From the NCBI GenBank assembly GCA_025464005.1, contig JAODBO010000153.1:1-37760 (forward strand): a stretch of 37,760 nucleotides of DNA. The letters run 5' to 3'. Positions 8,676-16,714 of the stretch are shown piece after piece (the first letter of the stretch is position 1; the number at the start of each line of letters is the position of its first letter). The notes under the pieces were generated by a model. It saw only the letters and a program-made list of their open reading frames with translations, made no database searches and was not told the origin of the DNA. Origin of the DNA: Acidimicrobiaceae bacterium. GTDB taxonomy: Bacteria > Actinomycetota > Acidimicrobiia > Acidimicrobiales > Bog-793. Made by a program: the position numbers and the translations under genes.

Positions 8676-9502
8676 CGCGCCCCTCCCGTGGCGACAGGAG
8701 CTCCGCGGACGAGCGGCCCGGCGTCGACGCGGTCGCCGACGAGGCGCATCGCCTGCACTGTGGGCAGCACGTCGTGGACGCGCACCATCGCGACGCCCGC
8801 AGCCGAGGCCCAGACCGCGGTGCCAAGCGAGCCTTCCAGGCGCTCCTCGGCCGGCAGCGGAGGCGCACCGTCGGGGGCGAGGATGCGCCCTATGAAGCTC
8901 TTGCGACTGGTGCCGACGAGGACGGGCTCGCCGAGCGCGACGAGCTCGGGGAGGGCTCGTAGGAGCGCGAGGTTGTGCGCCACGGTCTTGCCGAAGCCGA
9001 TCCCCGGGTCGACGTAGACCTCGGCAACGCCGGCGTTGTGCGCTGCACGCGCCGCGGCGGCCAGCGCTCCGTGCACCTCGGCCACGACGTCGTCATAGCG
9101 GGGATCGCGCTGCATGTCGCGCGGCGTCCCGCGCATGTGCATGACGACGAGACCCGCTCCGGCCGATGCGGCGCACTCGGCGAGGGTACGGGACTCGTCG
9201 TTGAGCAGCGTCGCCCCACGCTCGAGCGCCGACTCGGCCACGGCGCGCTTCGTCGTGTCGATCGAGACGCGCACGTGCGGGGCGAGGGCCTCGACGACCG
9301 GGAGGACGCGGCGCATCTCCTCCTGCTCCGAGACCGCCTCGGCGCCCGGGCGTGTCGACTCGCCGCCGACGTCGACCAGGTCCGCCCCCTCGGCCACCAG
9401 CCGCAGGCCGTGCGCGATCGCCGAGTCGGGGTCGAAGTAGCGACCGCCGTCGAAGAACGAGTCCGGGGTGACGTTCACCACACCCATGACCAGGGAACGC
9501 AC
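8672..9502 (-). CDS. folP: dihydropteroate synthase
   Basis: FolP condenses 6-hydroxymethyl-dihydropterin diphosphate with p-aminobenzoate; it is the sulfonamide target. The TIM-barrel motifs are all present: MGVVNVTPDSFFDGG at the N-terminus, DVGGESTRPGAE, VSIDTTKRAV, MHMRGTPRDMQ, VDPGIGFGKTVAHN and VLVGTSRKSFIG. At 276 aa the length is typical. The GTG start at 9502 puts a short RSLV lead before the first strand, as in homologues; an ATG five codons on is the alternative. A 65-base gap separates it from the folE stop. The stop overlaps the next gene as ATGA. Confidence 0.96.
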   Translation of the reverse strand: MRSLVMGVVNVTPDSFFDGGRYFDPDSAIAHGLRLVAEGADLVDVGGESTRPGAEAVSEQEEMRRVLPVVEALAPHVRVSIDTTKRAVAESALERGATLLNDESRTLAECAASAGAGLVVMHMRGTPRDMQRDPRYDDVVAEVHGALAAAARAAHNAGVAEVYVDPGIGFGKTVAHNLALLRALPELVALGEPVLVGTSRKSFIGRILAPDGAPPLPAEERLEGSLGTAVWASAAGVAMVRVHDVLPTVQAMRLVGDRVDAGPLVRGAPVATGGAR

Positions 9503-9567
9503 GTCAGCAGCCTAGGGCCTGCGGCGAGCCGGAGACCGCTAACGATCCCCCGCCGCCGGGGCGGCGT

Positions 9568-10161
9568 CTACCGTCCGCCACGGACGAACGCCATAGCCTC
9601 GGCGCGAGTCGCCGCGTCGGTACGAAACAGTCCGCGGACCGCCGACGTGATCGTCAGCGCGCCGGGCTTCTTGACGCCGCGCATGCTCATGCACAGGTGC
9701 TCCGCCTCGATCACCACGAGCGTGCCGCGAGGCGCGAGCACGCGCTCGATCGACCCGGCGATCTCCGTCGTCAGGCGCTCCTGGACCTGCAAGCGCCGCG
9801 CGTGGGACTCGACGAGTCGGGCAAGCTTCGAGAGGCCGGTGATCGCGCCGCTCTCACTCGGGATGTACGCGACGTGCGCCTTGCCGATGAATGGAACGAG
9901 ATGGTGCTCGCACAGCGATGCGAACGAGATGTCGCGCACCATCACCATCTCGTCGTGGTCCGCCGCGAACGTCGTGTCCAGATGACGATCGGGATCGTCC
10001 TGCATGCCCACCAGCAGCTCGGTGAACATCGACGCGACCCGGCGCGGCGTCTCGAGCAGGCCCTCTCGCTCCACATCCTCGCCGAGCGCGATCAGAAGCT
10101 CGCGCACCGCTGCGGCCGCGCGCTCGGCATCGACACTGCCCCCTATCGCCGCGCTGCTCAT
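9568..10161 (-). CDS. folE: GTP cyclohydrolase I
   Basis: FolE converts GTP to dihydroneopterin triphosphate, the first step of folate synthesis. Zinc ligands are visible in [18 protein letters not shown] (Cys and His) and [14 protein letters not shown] (second Cys). [10 protein letters not shown] and [20 protein letters not shown] are the other family blocks. ATG at 10161 gives 197 aa, the usual size, and overlaps the hpt stop as ATGA. The open frame extends upstream to 10329 but that part is the hpt gene read in another frame. In many actinobacteria ftsH lies between hpt and folE; here the two genes touch directly. Confidence 0.96.
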   Translation of the reverse strand: MSSAAIGGSVDAERAAAAVRELLIALGEDVEREGLLETPRRVASMFTELLVGMQDDPDRHLDTTFAADHDEMVMVRDISFASLCEHHLVPFIGKAHVAYIPSESGAITGLSKLARLVESHARRLQVQERLTTEIAGSIERVLAPRGTLVVIEAEHLCMSMRGVKKPGALTITSAVRGLFRTDAATRAEAMAFVRGGR

Positions 10162-10742
10162 CTCGAACCCTCGGGCGCCGGCTTGGCGACGCGGATGTCG
10201 ACGAGGTTGCGCCACCGCTCCGCGACGTCGAGGCCGTAGCCGACGACGAACTCCGGCGGTATCTCGAAGCCGGTGTACGCGACGTCGATCTGCGCGCGCT
10301 GCTGGCCTCGCTTGACGAGCAGCGCACACACCTCGAGGCTCGCCGGCCCGCGGGCGAGCAGGCCCTTGCGTAGATACGAGAGGGTGAGCCCACTGTCGAC
10401 GATGTCCTCGACGACAATCACGTGCCGGTCCGTGAGATCTGCGTCGAGGTCCTTGACGATGCGCACGATCCCGCTCGTCTTGGTCGCCGCGCCGTAGGAC
10501 GACACCGCCATGAAGTCCATCTCGACCGGCAGCTGTATCGCCCGAGCGAGATCGGCCATGAACACGAACGCGCCCTTGAGCACTCCGATGAGGAGGGGCG
10601 ACTTCCCGGCATAGTCCTCGGAGATCTGCGCCGCTATCTCCGCGATCCGGGCGGCGATCTGGCTCTCGGAGACGAGGACCTCGCCGAGTGAGATGCCGTC
10701 CGGCCCCCCTGACTGCGGCCAGGGGCCGTCGATCTCGCTCAT
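10158..10742 (-). CDS. hpt: hypoxanthine phosphoribosyltransferase
   Basis: The enzyme salvages hypoxanthine and guanine with PRPP to IMP and GMP. Key features are [30 protein letters not shown], the PRPP-binding [17 protein letters not shown] and the C-terminal [19 protein letters not shown] at 10742 gives 194 aa, with a short Pro/Gly-rich N-terminus. An open frame further upstream is not supported by homology. It lies 37 bases after tilS and shares ATGA with folE. The tilS-hpt order is the standard actinobacterial one. Confidence 0.96.
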   Translation of the reverse strand: MSEIDGPWPQSGGPDGISLGEVLVSESQIAARIAEIAAQISEDYAGKSPLLIGVLKGAFVFMADLARAIQLPVEMDFMAVSSYGAATKTSGIVRIVKDLDADLTDRHVIVVEDIVDSGLTLSYLRKGLLARGPASLEVCALLVKRGQQRAQIDVAYTGFEIPPEFVVGYGLDVAERWRNLVDIRVAKPAPEGSR

Positions 10743-10779
10743 CGGGGGTGACCTTAGTCGTGACCGGTGCGACAACCCG

Positions 10780-11712
10780 CTAGGAGGCGTCGCTACGCGC
10801 GGGCTCGGCGAGGAGCCGACCCTTGGAACGCCGGACCCGAAGTCCACCGGCGACCTCGCACGCGACGACTGCTCCGCCCGCCACCGCGATCACCCTTTCG
10901 ACCGCCGCCGCGTCCGGCGGATAGCCGCGCCCGTCGAGTCCGGCCAGCCACCGCCGGACCGCCCGGCGCGCGAGCACGACCGGCGCGTCGGCCAACGCTC
11001 GTGCGTCGGTCGGGTCGAGCCGACCGGCGAGCTGGTCGAGCAGATCCACCTCGTCGGCGAGCAGGCCCGCCTGGCGAGAGAGCAGCGGCACGAGGTCGCG
11101 CCGTGCGATCTCGCCGGCGAGAGGCAGTAGCTCGTGGCGGATCCGGTTGCGCTGGTATGCGGGGTCGTTGTTCGAGGGATCCGAGACGACCTGGAGGCCG
11201 AGCGATGCGACCAGGTGCACCGTCTCCGACCTCCGCAGGCCGAGGATGGGGTGGCTGGGCCCCGGCCGCATCGCCGAAAGACCGTCCGCCCCGGATCCCC
11301 TCAGAAGATTGACGAACACGGTCTCGGCCTGGTCGTCTGCGGTGTGCCCGGTCGCCGCTCCGGGCGGAAGGGCCCCGGCTCGCGCGTGTCGCGCACGCGC
11401 CTCGAGGTTGGGCCCCGGCGGGCAGTCCACGGCGAGGGCGACGAAGTCGACCCGGAGCCGCACCGCGGCGTCTGCGACGACCTCGGCCTCGGCCGCCGAT
11501 CCGGCCCGAAGGCCGTGGTCGACGTGGTAAGCGGTCGCGTCGCACCCCGCGGCCACCGCGAGCACGAGCAAGGCGAGCGAGTCCGCGCCGCCGGAGACGG
11601 CGCACGCGAGGGGCGTCCCCGGCGGCGGGAAGGCACAACGCGGTAGCAAGGGGATGACGAGATCGGTGAGAACCGGCCCCGGCCGGGCGGACCGATGCCC
11701 GACCTCACGCAC
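10780..11712 (-). CDS. tilS: tRNA(Ile)-lysidine synthase
   Basis: TilS modifies C34 of the CAU-anticodon tRNA-Ile to lysidine so that it reads AUA. The PP-loop ATPase motif is AVSGGADSLALLVLA at about residue 38, followed by YHVDHGLRAGS, TGHTADDQAETVFVNLLRG and YQRNRIRHELLPL. I chose the GTG at 11712 because it overlaps the preceding stop by 8 bases and gives 310 aa, close to mycobacterial TilS. The open frame runs to 11859 but that stretch is the protease gene. The short form lacks the large C-terminal domain of the E. coli enzyme, as is usual in this phylum. Confidence 0.93.
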   Translation of the reverse strand: MREVGHRSARPGPVLTDLVIPLLPRCAFPPPGTPLACAVSGGADSLALLVLAVAAGCDATAYHVDHGLRAGSAAEAEVVADAAVRLRVDFVALAVDCPPGPNLEARARHARAGALPPGAATGHTADDQAETVFVNLLRGSGADGLSAMRPGPSHPILGLRRSETVHLVASLGLQVVSDPSNNDPAYQRNRIRHELLPLAGEIARRDLVPLLSRQAGLLADEVDLLDQLAGRLDPTDARALADAPVVLARRAVRRWLAGLDGRGYPPDAAAVERVIAVAGGAVVACEVAGGLRVRRSKGRLLAEPARSDAS

Positions 11713-12808
11713 GCGCCGCTGCGACCCCGCCCACTCTGGCGATCCACATGTCAGGAGCGCGAATCTCGTCCAGCGTCGGCAGCATCTCCGGGCCCGACCA
11801 CACCTCGGAGAAAAGCGCGTCCCCGCCGAAGTCGCGCACGTGCTCCACGAAGTGCTCACCCTGCGCGTACTGACGCATCTTTGCCTCGATGCCGATCAGC
11901 TGCTGCAGCGTCCGGGCCACGCCTCCCGCGCTCTCGCGACGCTGACGGAGCGTCTCGGCGAAGCGTTGGGCCCCGGGGATCCTGTCCGCGCCTGCCAGCC
12001 CCATCACTACGTCTCCGTGGCCTTCGAGGAGGCTCATGAGCGCCTGCGCCTCGCGCAGGATCTCGATCTGCTCGGAGCTGGCGAGCAGCCCGACCACACC
12101 ACCTTCGGCCAAGGGGTTGTGACCCGCACGAACCTCCGACACCGCCCGCAGCAGGCTGTCGAGAACGACGCGGCCGTCAGGGGCCGCGAATGCGGTGCCG
12201 CGCTCGACCAGGCCGAGGAAGTGGTCACGCAACCACGGCACACCGGTGAACTGCATCCGGTGGGTCACCTCGTGCAACGCGATCCACAGGCGGAACTCGC
12301 TCGGCGCGAAGCCGTACCGACGCTCGAGCTCCACGATGTTGGGCCCGACGTAGTAGACGACGTCGCCGTCGTCGGCTCCTTCGACAGGCAACAGGTCGTA
12401 CTGGCCGAGGACGCGACCGGACATCCACGCGAGAACCGTCCCCACCTCTACGGCTGAGACGGCCTTGCTCGTCGGCGAGAGCGCTCGCCGGGCGCGCGGA
12501 GAGCCGTTCGCGAGACGTTCAACGAGCGGCCGGAGCAGTCGCTCGAACGAGCGCACGTTGGCGTGCACCCATCCCGCGCGGTCCGTCACGAGCGCTCGCG
12601 CGGGACCCTCGCTGGACACGAGTCCGGTCGCGTCGGAGACGAGCGACTCTGCGAGCGACGTCAGCTCGCCGAGCTCGGTCTCGATCCGGTCCTTGACGCT
12701 GCGCTCCAGGGGCTGCGCCCGCCACAGCAGCTGGCGGGCCACGCGTTCCGCGACATCCCACGCGACGAGGTCGGCACCTGCTCCAGAATGCTCGTGCGCC
12801 ACGTCCAC
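11705..12808 (-). CDS. zinc-dependent metalloprotease (DUF2342 / F420-biosynthesis-associated family)
   Basis: This is a predicted zincin of the DUF2342 family, which occurs with tilS and hpt in actinobacteria and has been loosely tied to coenzyme F420-producing genomes; the true substrate is unknown. The zinc site is seen as WIALHEVTHRMQF (HExxH near residue 178), and LLEGHGDVVM, about 90 residues later, holds the likely third ligand and follows a long helix. VAWDVAERVARQ and VYYVGPNIVELERRY are conserved family blocks. No signal peptide or membrane segment is seen, so it should be cytoplasmic. The start is GTG at 12808; the gene ends over the tilS start. Length 367 aa. Confidence 0.85.
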   Translation of the reverse strand: MDVAHEHSGAGADLVAWDVAERVARQLLWRAQPLERSVKDRIETELGELTSLAESLVSDATGLVSSEGPARALVTDRAGWVHANVRSFERLLRPLVERLANGSPRARRALSPTSKAVSAVEVGTVLAWMSGRVLGQYDLLPVEGADDGDVVYYVGPNIVELERRYGFAPSEFRLWIALHEVTHRMQFTGVPWLRDHFLGLVERGTAFAAPDGRVVLDSLLRAVSEVRAGHNPLAEGGVVGLLASSEQIEILREAQALMSLLEGHGDVVMGLAGADRIPGAQRFAETLRQRRESAGGVARTLQQLIGIEAKMRQYAQGEHFVEHVRDFGGDALFSEVWSGPEMLPTLDEIRAPDMWIARVGGVAAARA

Positions 12809-12847
12809 GAGCCTAGGCCCGCCGGGGCGCCGCCCGGCGGTCAGGCA

Positions 12848-13159
12848 TCAATCGGGAGCGCCCCCGCCAGCAGCCACCTGCTCGTGGTGGATGGCCTGCG
12901 ATATCCGCTCCTTCAGCTGCTCGGGAACGCGGTCCTTGCACCGGTCCGCGATGACCCTGCGCAGCTCGGCCTCGAAGCCCATCACGTCGACGCACGGCCC
13001 GCAGTCGTCGAGATGTGCCTGAATGGCCAGGCGGCGCTCTTCGGTCAGCTCGCCGTCCAGGTAGTTGTAGAGACGATGGACCGTCTCCTCGCAGTCGGCC
13101 TCGCCGAGCTCGTCGCCAGCGTCGTCCGTGCCAGCGCTGTCCAACACTTCGTCGCTCAT
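12848..13159 (-). CDS. rsrA: zinc-binding anti-sigma factor, RsrA / mycothiol-system type
   Basis: The 103-aa protein resembles RsrA, a redox-sensitive zinc anti-sigma factor that holds its SigR partner until disulfide stress oxidises its cysteines. The ZAS signature is visible: Cys-Glu-Glu-Thr-Val-His near residue 23, then YLDGELTEERRLAIQAHLDDCGPC, giving the HxxxCxxC motif. A third Cys lies in IADRCKDRV. A clear ribosome-binding site, GGAGG, precedes the ATG at 13159. It lies 101 bases after the sigma factor gene in the same direction, the usual arrangement. The symbol is by family; the redox switch is inferred. Confidence 0.88.
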   Translation of the reverse strand: MSDEVLDSAGTDDAGDELGEADCEETVHRLYNYLDGELTEERRLAIQAHLDDCGPCVDVMGFEAELRRVIADRCKDRVPEQLKERISQAIHHEQVAAGGGAPD

Positions 13160-13260
13160 CGGGCACCTCCTCGCGCAAGCACGTCCCGGTAGGGTCTCCG
13201 AGTCATCCCGGGGAGCGCGTGGCCGGCGGGCGCCAACCGCTGCGGCGCCGGACCAAGTGC

Positions 13261-13833
13261 CTAACCCGGGTGAACATCGACTAGACCCCGTTCGAGTCCA
13301 TACTCTCCCAACGCCTTTTGCAGCGACCTTCTTCCCCGGTGCAGACGGCTCATGACCGTGCCGATGGGCACGTCCATGATCTCGGCGATCTCCTTGTAGG
13401 AAAACCCTTCTACATCTGCGAGCAGGACGGCCATCCGGAACGACTCGGGAAGCGACTCGATCGCCTCCTTGACCTCGTCGTCGGTGAAGCGGTCGAGCGC
13501 CTCGTCCTCGGCGCTACGCCCGAGCGACGAGGGGGCGTTGCCACCGATGCGGTGGTAGAGGTAGAGGTCCTCGACGTCCTCGACGTCGCTCTCCTCGGGG
13601 CGACGCTTGCGCGCCCGGTAGGAGTTGATGAACGTGTTGGTGAGGATCTTGTAGAGCCACGCCTTGAGGTTCGTCCCCTCCTGGAACCCGCCGTAGGCGC
13701 GGTAGGCCTTGAGGTAGGTCTCCTGGACGAGGTCCTCGGCGTCGGACGGATTGCGCGTCATCCGCATCGCCGCGGAGTAGAGCGACGGCATGTGCTCCAT
13801 GGCGTGATCCGCGAACGTCGCCTGGTCTGCCAC
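13261..13833 (-). CDS. sigR: ECF RNA polymerase sigma factor, SigR/SigH-like
   Basis: This is an extracytoplasmic-function sigma factor of the thiol-oxidative-stress group. Region 2 reads [22 protein letters not shown] and [18 protein letters not shown]; region 4 reads [20 protein letters not shown] followed by a basic helix. A GTG at 13833 gives 190 aa and an N-terminus that lines up with SigR proteins; the open frame reaches 13956 but that part overlaps the preceding gene. It starts 10 bases after the LapA-like gene and is followed by its anti-sigma factor. In Streptomyces and mycobacteria such factors induce mycothiol and thioredoxin systems. No SigR-type promoter was recognised upstream by eye. 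Confidence 0.9.
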   Translation of the reverse strand: MADQATFADHAMEHMPSLYSAAMRMTRNPSDAEDLVQETYLKAYRAYGGFQEGTNLKAWLYKILTNTFINSYRARKRRPEESDVEDVEDLYLYHRIGGNAPSSLGRSAEDEALDRFTDDEVKEAIESLPESFRMAVLLADVEGFSYKEIAEIMDVPIGTVMSRLHRGRRSLQKALGEYGLERGLVDVHPG

Positions 13834-13843
13834 AGGCTGGAGA

Positions 13844-14242
13844 CTATCGACTCGCGGGCGCCTGCGCGGGACGCGACGCCCGGTGCTGGCGGCGCGCACG
13901 TCGGCGGAGTTGGAGAATGCGCGCCGTTCCGGCGAACACCACGACCAGGCCACCAAAGACTGCGGCGAGGAGGAGGGCGACGCCGAGCGGCAGGCTGCCG
14001 TGCGCCCCGAAGAAGCTCACCTTCGCGTGCCCGCCGTTCTCCAGGATGAATACGAGAAGCACGAGCAGGGCGACCAGCGCGACGACGACCGTCGCCCAGA
14101 GGCCGCTCGCCCGTGTGTGGGTGTACGGCGGGTCGGCGGAGGGATCCGCCTGGACAGCGGGTGGCGCCTCACGGCTTTCCGGGATCTCGGGAGCACCGTT
14201 CTCCGCGTGCTGCTCGACGTTCTCTTCCGAACTCGCGGTCAT
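13844..14242 (-). CDS. LapA-domain (DUF1049) membrane protein
   Basis: A 132-aa protein with two hydrophobic segments: one around residues 48-70 ([20 protein letters not shown]) and one around residues 84-108. Between them lies a short loop containing [19 protein letters not shown], typical of LapA/DUF1049 proteins. The N-terminus is acidic and the C-terminus is strongly basic, which suggests both ends are cytoplasmic. A strong AGGAGG stands 5 bases before the ATG at 14242. LapA proteins are linked to lipopolysaccharide assembly in Gram-negatives; their actinobacterial role is not known. It is the first gene of the sigma/anti-sigma group and may share its stress control. Confidence 0.8.
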   Translation of the reverse strand: MTASSEENVEQHAENGAPEIPESREAPPAVQADPSADPPYTHTRASGLWATVVVALVALLVLLVFILENGGHAKVSFFGAHGSLPLGVALLLAAVFGGLVVVFAGTARILQLRRRARRQHRASRPAQAPASR

Positions 14243-14416
14243 GTGTCCTCCTAGGGCCGAAGTCCCGGCCGCACGTGGCGCCGAGCCCGGCTCCCGGTCC
14301 GAGCCCCGGCCGTCACCACATGCTACGGGCTGGACCGGACCCGGCGAAGCCCCGTCACAGCGAGGCGCACTCTGCGTTAATGATCCTGTAAGCATCGCTG
14401 TACCACCATCGCGAGA
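14243..14416. promoter_or_regulatory. divergent intergenic region between the LapA-like gene and the membrane protein gene
   Basis: These 174 bases separate the leftward sigma/cofactor block from the rightward membrane protein gene, so promoters for both directions should lie here. Bases 14370-14415 are less GC-rich than the rest. I could not identify a convincing -35/-10 pair or a SigR-type GGAAT...GTT promoter on either strand by eye. Confidence 0.35.
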
Positions 14417-15061
14417 ATGGAAACCTCCGACCCGCGAGACGACCTCGAACGGGTCCCCGCGTCCGCGCGGGACCTCGACGACGGCTCGGCCGCTCAGGGC
14501 GTGGAGGGCAACGCCCGCCTGACCGGCACGACCGCGGCGGTGCTCCTGCTCCTGCTCGCGGCCGAGGGGGTGACGATCCTCTCGATCAGGTCCCTGCTCA
14601 CGGTGCATGTCTTCATCGGCATGCTGCTCATCCCGCCGGTGGCGCTGAAGATCGGCTCGACGACCTATAGGTTCTTTCGTTACTATACGGGGGCGCCGGC
14701 CTATCACCGCAAGGGTCCACCGCCGGTACTGCTCCGGCTGCTCGGACCGCTCCTCGTGGTGCTGACGGTCGTCGTGCTCGCGAGCGGTGTGGCGCTCATG
14801 TTCGTCGGGACCCAGGCACGGGGCACGATCCTCCTTTTGCACAAGGTCAGCTTCGTCCTCTGGTTCGGAGCGATGGCTGTCCACGTGCTCGGCCACCTCG
14901 TCGACACCACCCGGCTCGCGCCCGCCGACTTCTACCACCGCACCCGTTCGCAGGTGCACGGCGCCGGTCTGCGCCAGTGGTCGCTCGCCGCCACCCTCGT
15001 CGTCGGCGCACTTCTCGGCTCGCTGCTGTTGAGCAAGGTCGGTCCCTACCTGGCGCGATGA
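14417..15061 (+). CDS. five-segment integral membrane protein, possibly cytochrome b-like
   Basis: The 214-aa protein has an acidic ~33-residue N-terminus and then about five hydrophobic segments at roughly residues 36-56, 60-80, 104-130, 137-161 and 187-206. Histidines sit inside or at the edge of segments: His64 in segment 2, and His142, His156 and His160 in segment 4 (LLLHKVSFVLWFGAMAVHVLGH). Such paired His residues in a four-helix core are what b-type haem proteins of the cytochrome b561 or DUF4405 kind show, but I do not recognise the family firmly. The start is ATG at 14417. The next gene starts 112 bases downstream on the same strand. Haem binding is inference. Confidence 0.65.
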   Translation: METSDPRDDLERVPASARDLDDGSAAQGVEGNARLTGTTAAVLLLLLAAEGVTILSIRSLLTVHVFIGMLLIPPVALKIGSTTYRFFRYYTGAPAYHRKGPPPVLLRLLGPLLVVLTVVVLASGVALMFVGTQARGTILLLHKVSFVLWFGAMAVHVLGHLVDTTRLAPADFYHRTRSQVHGAGLRQWSLAATLVVGALLGSLLLSKVGPYLAR

Positions 15062-15173
15062 CGTGCCGGATGCGGCCGTCGCCGATCTCGGCGAGACTGG
15101 CGCAGGGCACGCACGCGAAAGCTCGATCGCGCGATCGCGCCCGGCGCCACGGTGCCCCGCGAGAGAGAGCGAT

Positions 15174-15944
15174 ATGGGCTGGTCTGGACCGCTTTACAAG
15201 ATCTACGAGCGCCGTCTCGCGCAGAGCCTGCCGCCGGGGCGCCTGCCAGCCCACATCGGTGTGATCCTCGACGGCCATCGCCGGTTCGCCCGCGCGGAGG
15301 GACACGTCGACTACTCCTCGAGCTATCGCAGCGGGATGGCCAAGCTCGAGGAGTTCCTCGGCTGGTGCGCGCATCTCGACCTACCGGCGGTGACCGCCTG
15401 GGTGCTGTCGGTCGACAATCTGCGGCGACCCGCGGAGGAGCTCGACCCGTACTTCCGTGTGCTCATCGACCTGCTCGACCGGCTTCCGGAGCTCGCCGAT
15501 CGTCTCGGCTTCTCGCTGCAGGTGATCGGCAGCCTCGACCTGCTGCCGGCGAACCTCGCCGAGGCGGTCAAGCAGGCCGAGCAGCGCTGTCCCACCGGGC
15601 GATGGCACGTCAACCTCGCGCTCGGCTACGGAGGGCGTGAGGAGATCGTCGACGCCTGCCGCTCGCTCGTCGCCGACCTCGTCGCGGACGGGATCGCGCC
15701 CGACGACCTCCCCGAGCACATCGACACGGCCGGGCTCTCCGATCACCTCTACACGGGCGGCCTGCCCGATCCCGACCTCGTGATCCGCACGAGCGGTGAG
15801 GTGCGGCTGTCGGGCTTCTTGTTGTGGCAGTCGGCGTACGCGGAGTGCGTCTTCGTGGACCCGTACTGGCCGGCGTTCCGACGGGTCGACTTCCTGCGGG
15901 CGTTACGTGACTACGCGCAGCGCGACCGCCGCTTCGGGCGCTGA
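15174..15944 (+). CDS. cis-prenyltransferase (short-chain Z-isoprenyl diphosphate synthase-like)
   Basis: A member of the undecaprenyl diphosphate synthase family, which makes cis-polyprenyl or Z-farnesyl diphosphates from IPP. The N-terminus LYKIYERRLAQSL resembles the mycobacterial Rv1086 type. The catalytic Asp is in HIGVILDGHRRFAR, although the usual DGN is DGH. LSVDNLRRP replaces the more common STENW block. The C-terminal RTSGEVRLSGFLLWQSAYAE is the conserved diphosphate-binding region. ATG at 15174 with a purine-rich GAGAGAG upstream gives 256 aa; the open frame extends to 15063 without support. The product may feed the polyprenyl-phosphate pathway encoded on the opposite strand next door. 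It ends 8 bases from the dprE2 stop. Confidence 0.88.
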   Translation: MGWSGPLYKIYERRLAQSLPPGRLPAHIGVILDGHRRFARAEGHVDYSSSYRSGMAKLEEFLGWCAHLDLPAVTAWVLSVDNLRRPAEELDPYFRVLIDLLDRLPELADRLGFSLQVIGSLDLLPANLAEAVKQAEQRCPTGRWHVNLALGYGGREEIVDACRSLVADLVADGIAPDDLPEHIDTAGLSDHLYTGGLPDPDLVIRTSGEVRLSGFLLWQSAYAECVFVDPYWPAFRRVDFLRALRDYAQRDRRFGR

Positions 15945-15952
15945 AGCAGCGG

Positions 15953-16714
15953 TCAGCCCGGCAACCGCCGCCAGACCGCTTGCGGCAGCAGGCGAAGAGC
16001 TGCGAACACCACGCGCAGCGCGGCGGGGACCCAGATGACCGGACTGCCCCGCTCGAGACCTCGCACGACCGCTTCGGCCACGGCGTCGCCGTCGACGGCG
16101 AAGGGCGCGGGTGACAGGCCTGCGGTCATTTTCGTGCGCACGAATCCCGGTCGCACGATAACGACCTGGACCCCGCTCCCGGCGAGAGCGTCGCCGAGGC
16201 CCTGGCAGAACGCGTCGAGCCCCGCCTTGCCCGCGCCGTAGACGAAGTTGGCCGCGCGCACGCGTACGCCGGCGACCGAGGAGAAGACGACGATCCTGCC
16301 ATATCCCTGCGCCCGCATGAGCGTCGCGAAGGCGGTAATCGCCGCGGCCGGGCCCGCGAAGTTGGTCTCGATCGAACGGGCGACGTCCTCGGCGCGAAGA
16401 GCGTCGAGCTCCGCGCTGCCGAGCGAGCCGGCAGCGACAACCACGAGGTCGACCGAGCCCAGCAGCTGTTCGCAGTCGTGGGCGAGTGCCTCGTGGCCGC
16501 CCGCGTCGCACACGTCGCTCACGAGCGTCGCGACTGACTTGACGCCGAGGTCCGACAGCTCCTTGGCCGCCTGGTCGAGGCGCGCGATGTCCCGTCCGAC
16601 GAGCACCAGGGCGCGCAGCCGGCGACTGGCGAGGCGACGCATGACCGCGAGCGCGAGATCCGACCCTCCACCGATGACGACCGCTGTCTGGGGCATACCG
16701 GTCACGTCGTTCAC
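15953..16714 (-). CDS. dprE2: decaprenylphospho-beta-D-erythro-pentofuranosid-2-ulose 2-reductase (DprE2-like SDR)
   Basis: DprE2 reduces the 2-keto intermediate made by DprE1 to decaprenyl-phosphoryl-arabinose. The protein is a short-chain dehydrogenase: TAVVIGGGSDLALAVMRRL binds the nucleotide, NFAGPAAA and VFSSVAGVR follow, and the catalytic pair Tyr159/Lys163 is in NFVYGAGKAGLDAF. The GTG at 16714 shares GTGA with the dedA stop and gives 253 aa. The resulting N-terminus (VNDVTGMPQT) lines up with that of M. tuberculosis DprE2 as I recall it, better than the later ATG at 16696. The assignment rests on similarity plus the dprE1 and ubiA neighbours. Confidence 0.82.
   Translation of the reverse strand: MNDVTGMPQTAVVIGGGSDLALAVMRRLASRRLRALVLVGRDIARLDQAAKELSDLGVKSVATLVSDVCDAGGHEALAHDCEQLLGSVDLVVVAAGSLGSAELDALRAEDVARSIETNFAGPAAAITAFATLMRAQGYGRIVVFSSVAGVRVRAANFVYGAGKAGLDAFCQGLGDALAGSGVQVVIVRPGFVRTKMTAGLSPAPFAVDGDAVAEAVVRGLERGSPVIWVPAALRVVFAALRLLPQAVWRRLPG

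Noticed and set aside
9568..10329. Extended folE start (253 codons)
   Set aside because: The extension overlaps hpt coding sequence; the ATG at 10161 overlaps the hpt stop and fits FolE length.
13844..14959. 371-codon leftward open frame extending the LapA-like gene
   Set aside because: The upstream part is antisense to the membrane protein gene; the ATG at 14242 has a strong AGGAGG site.
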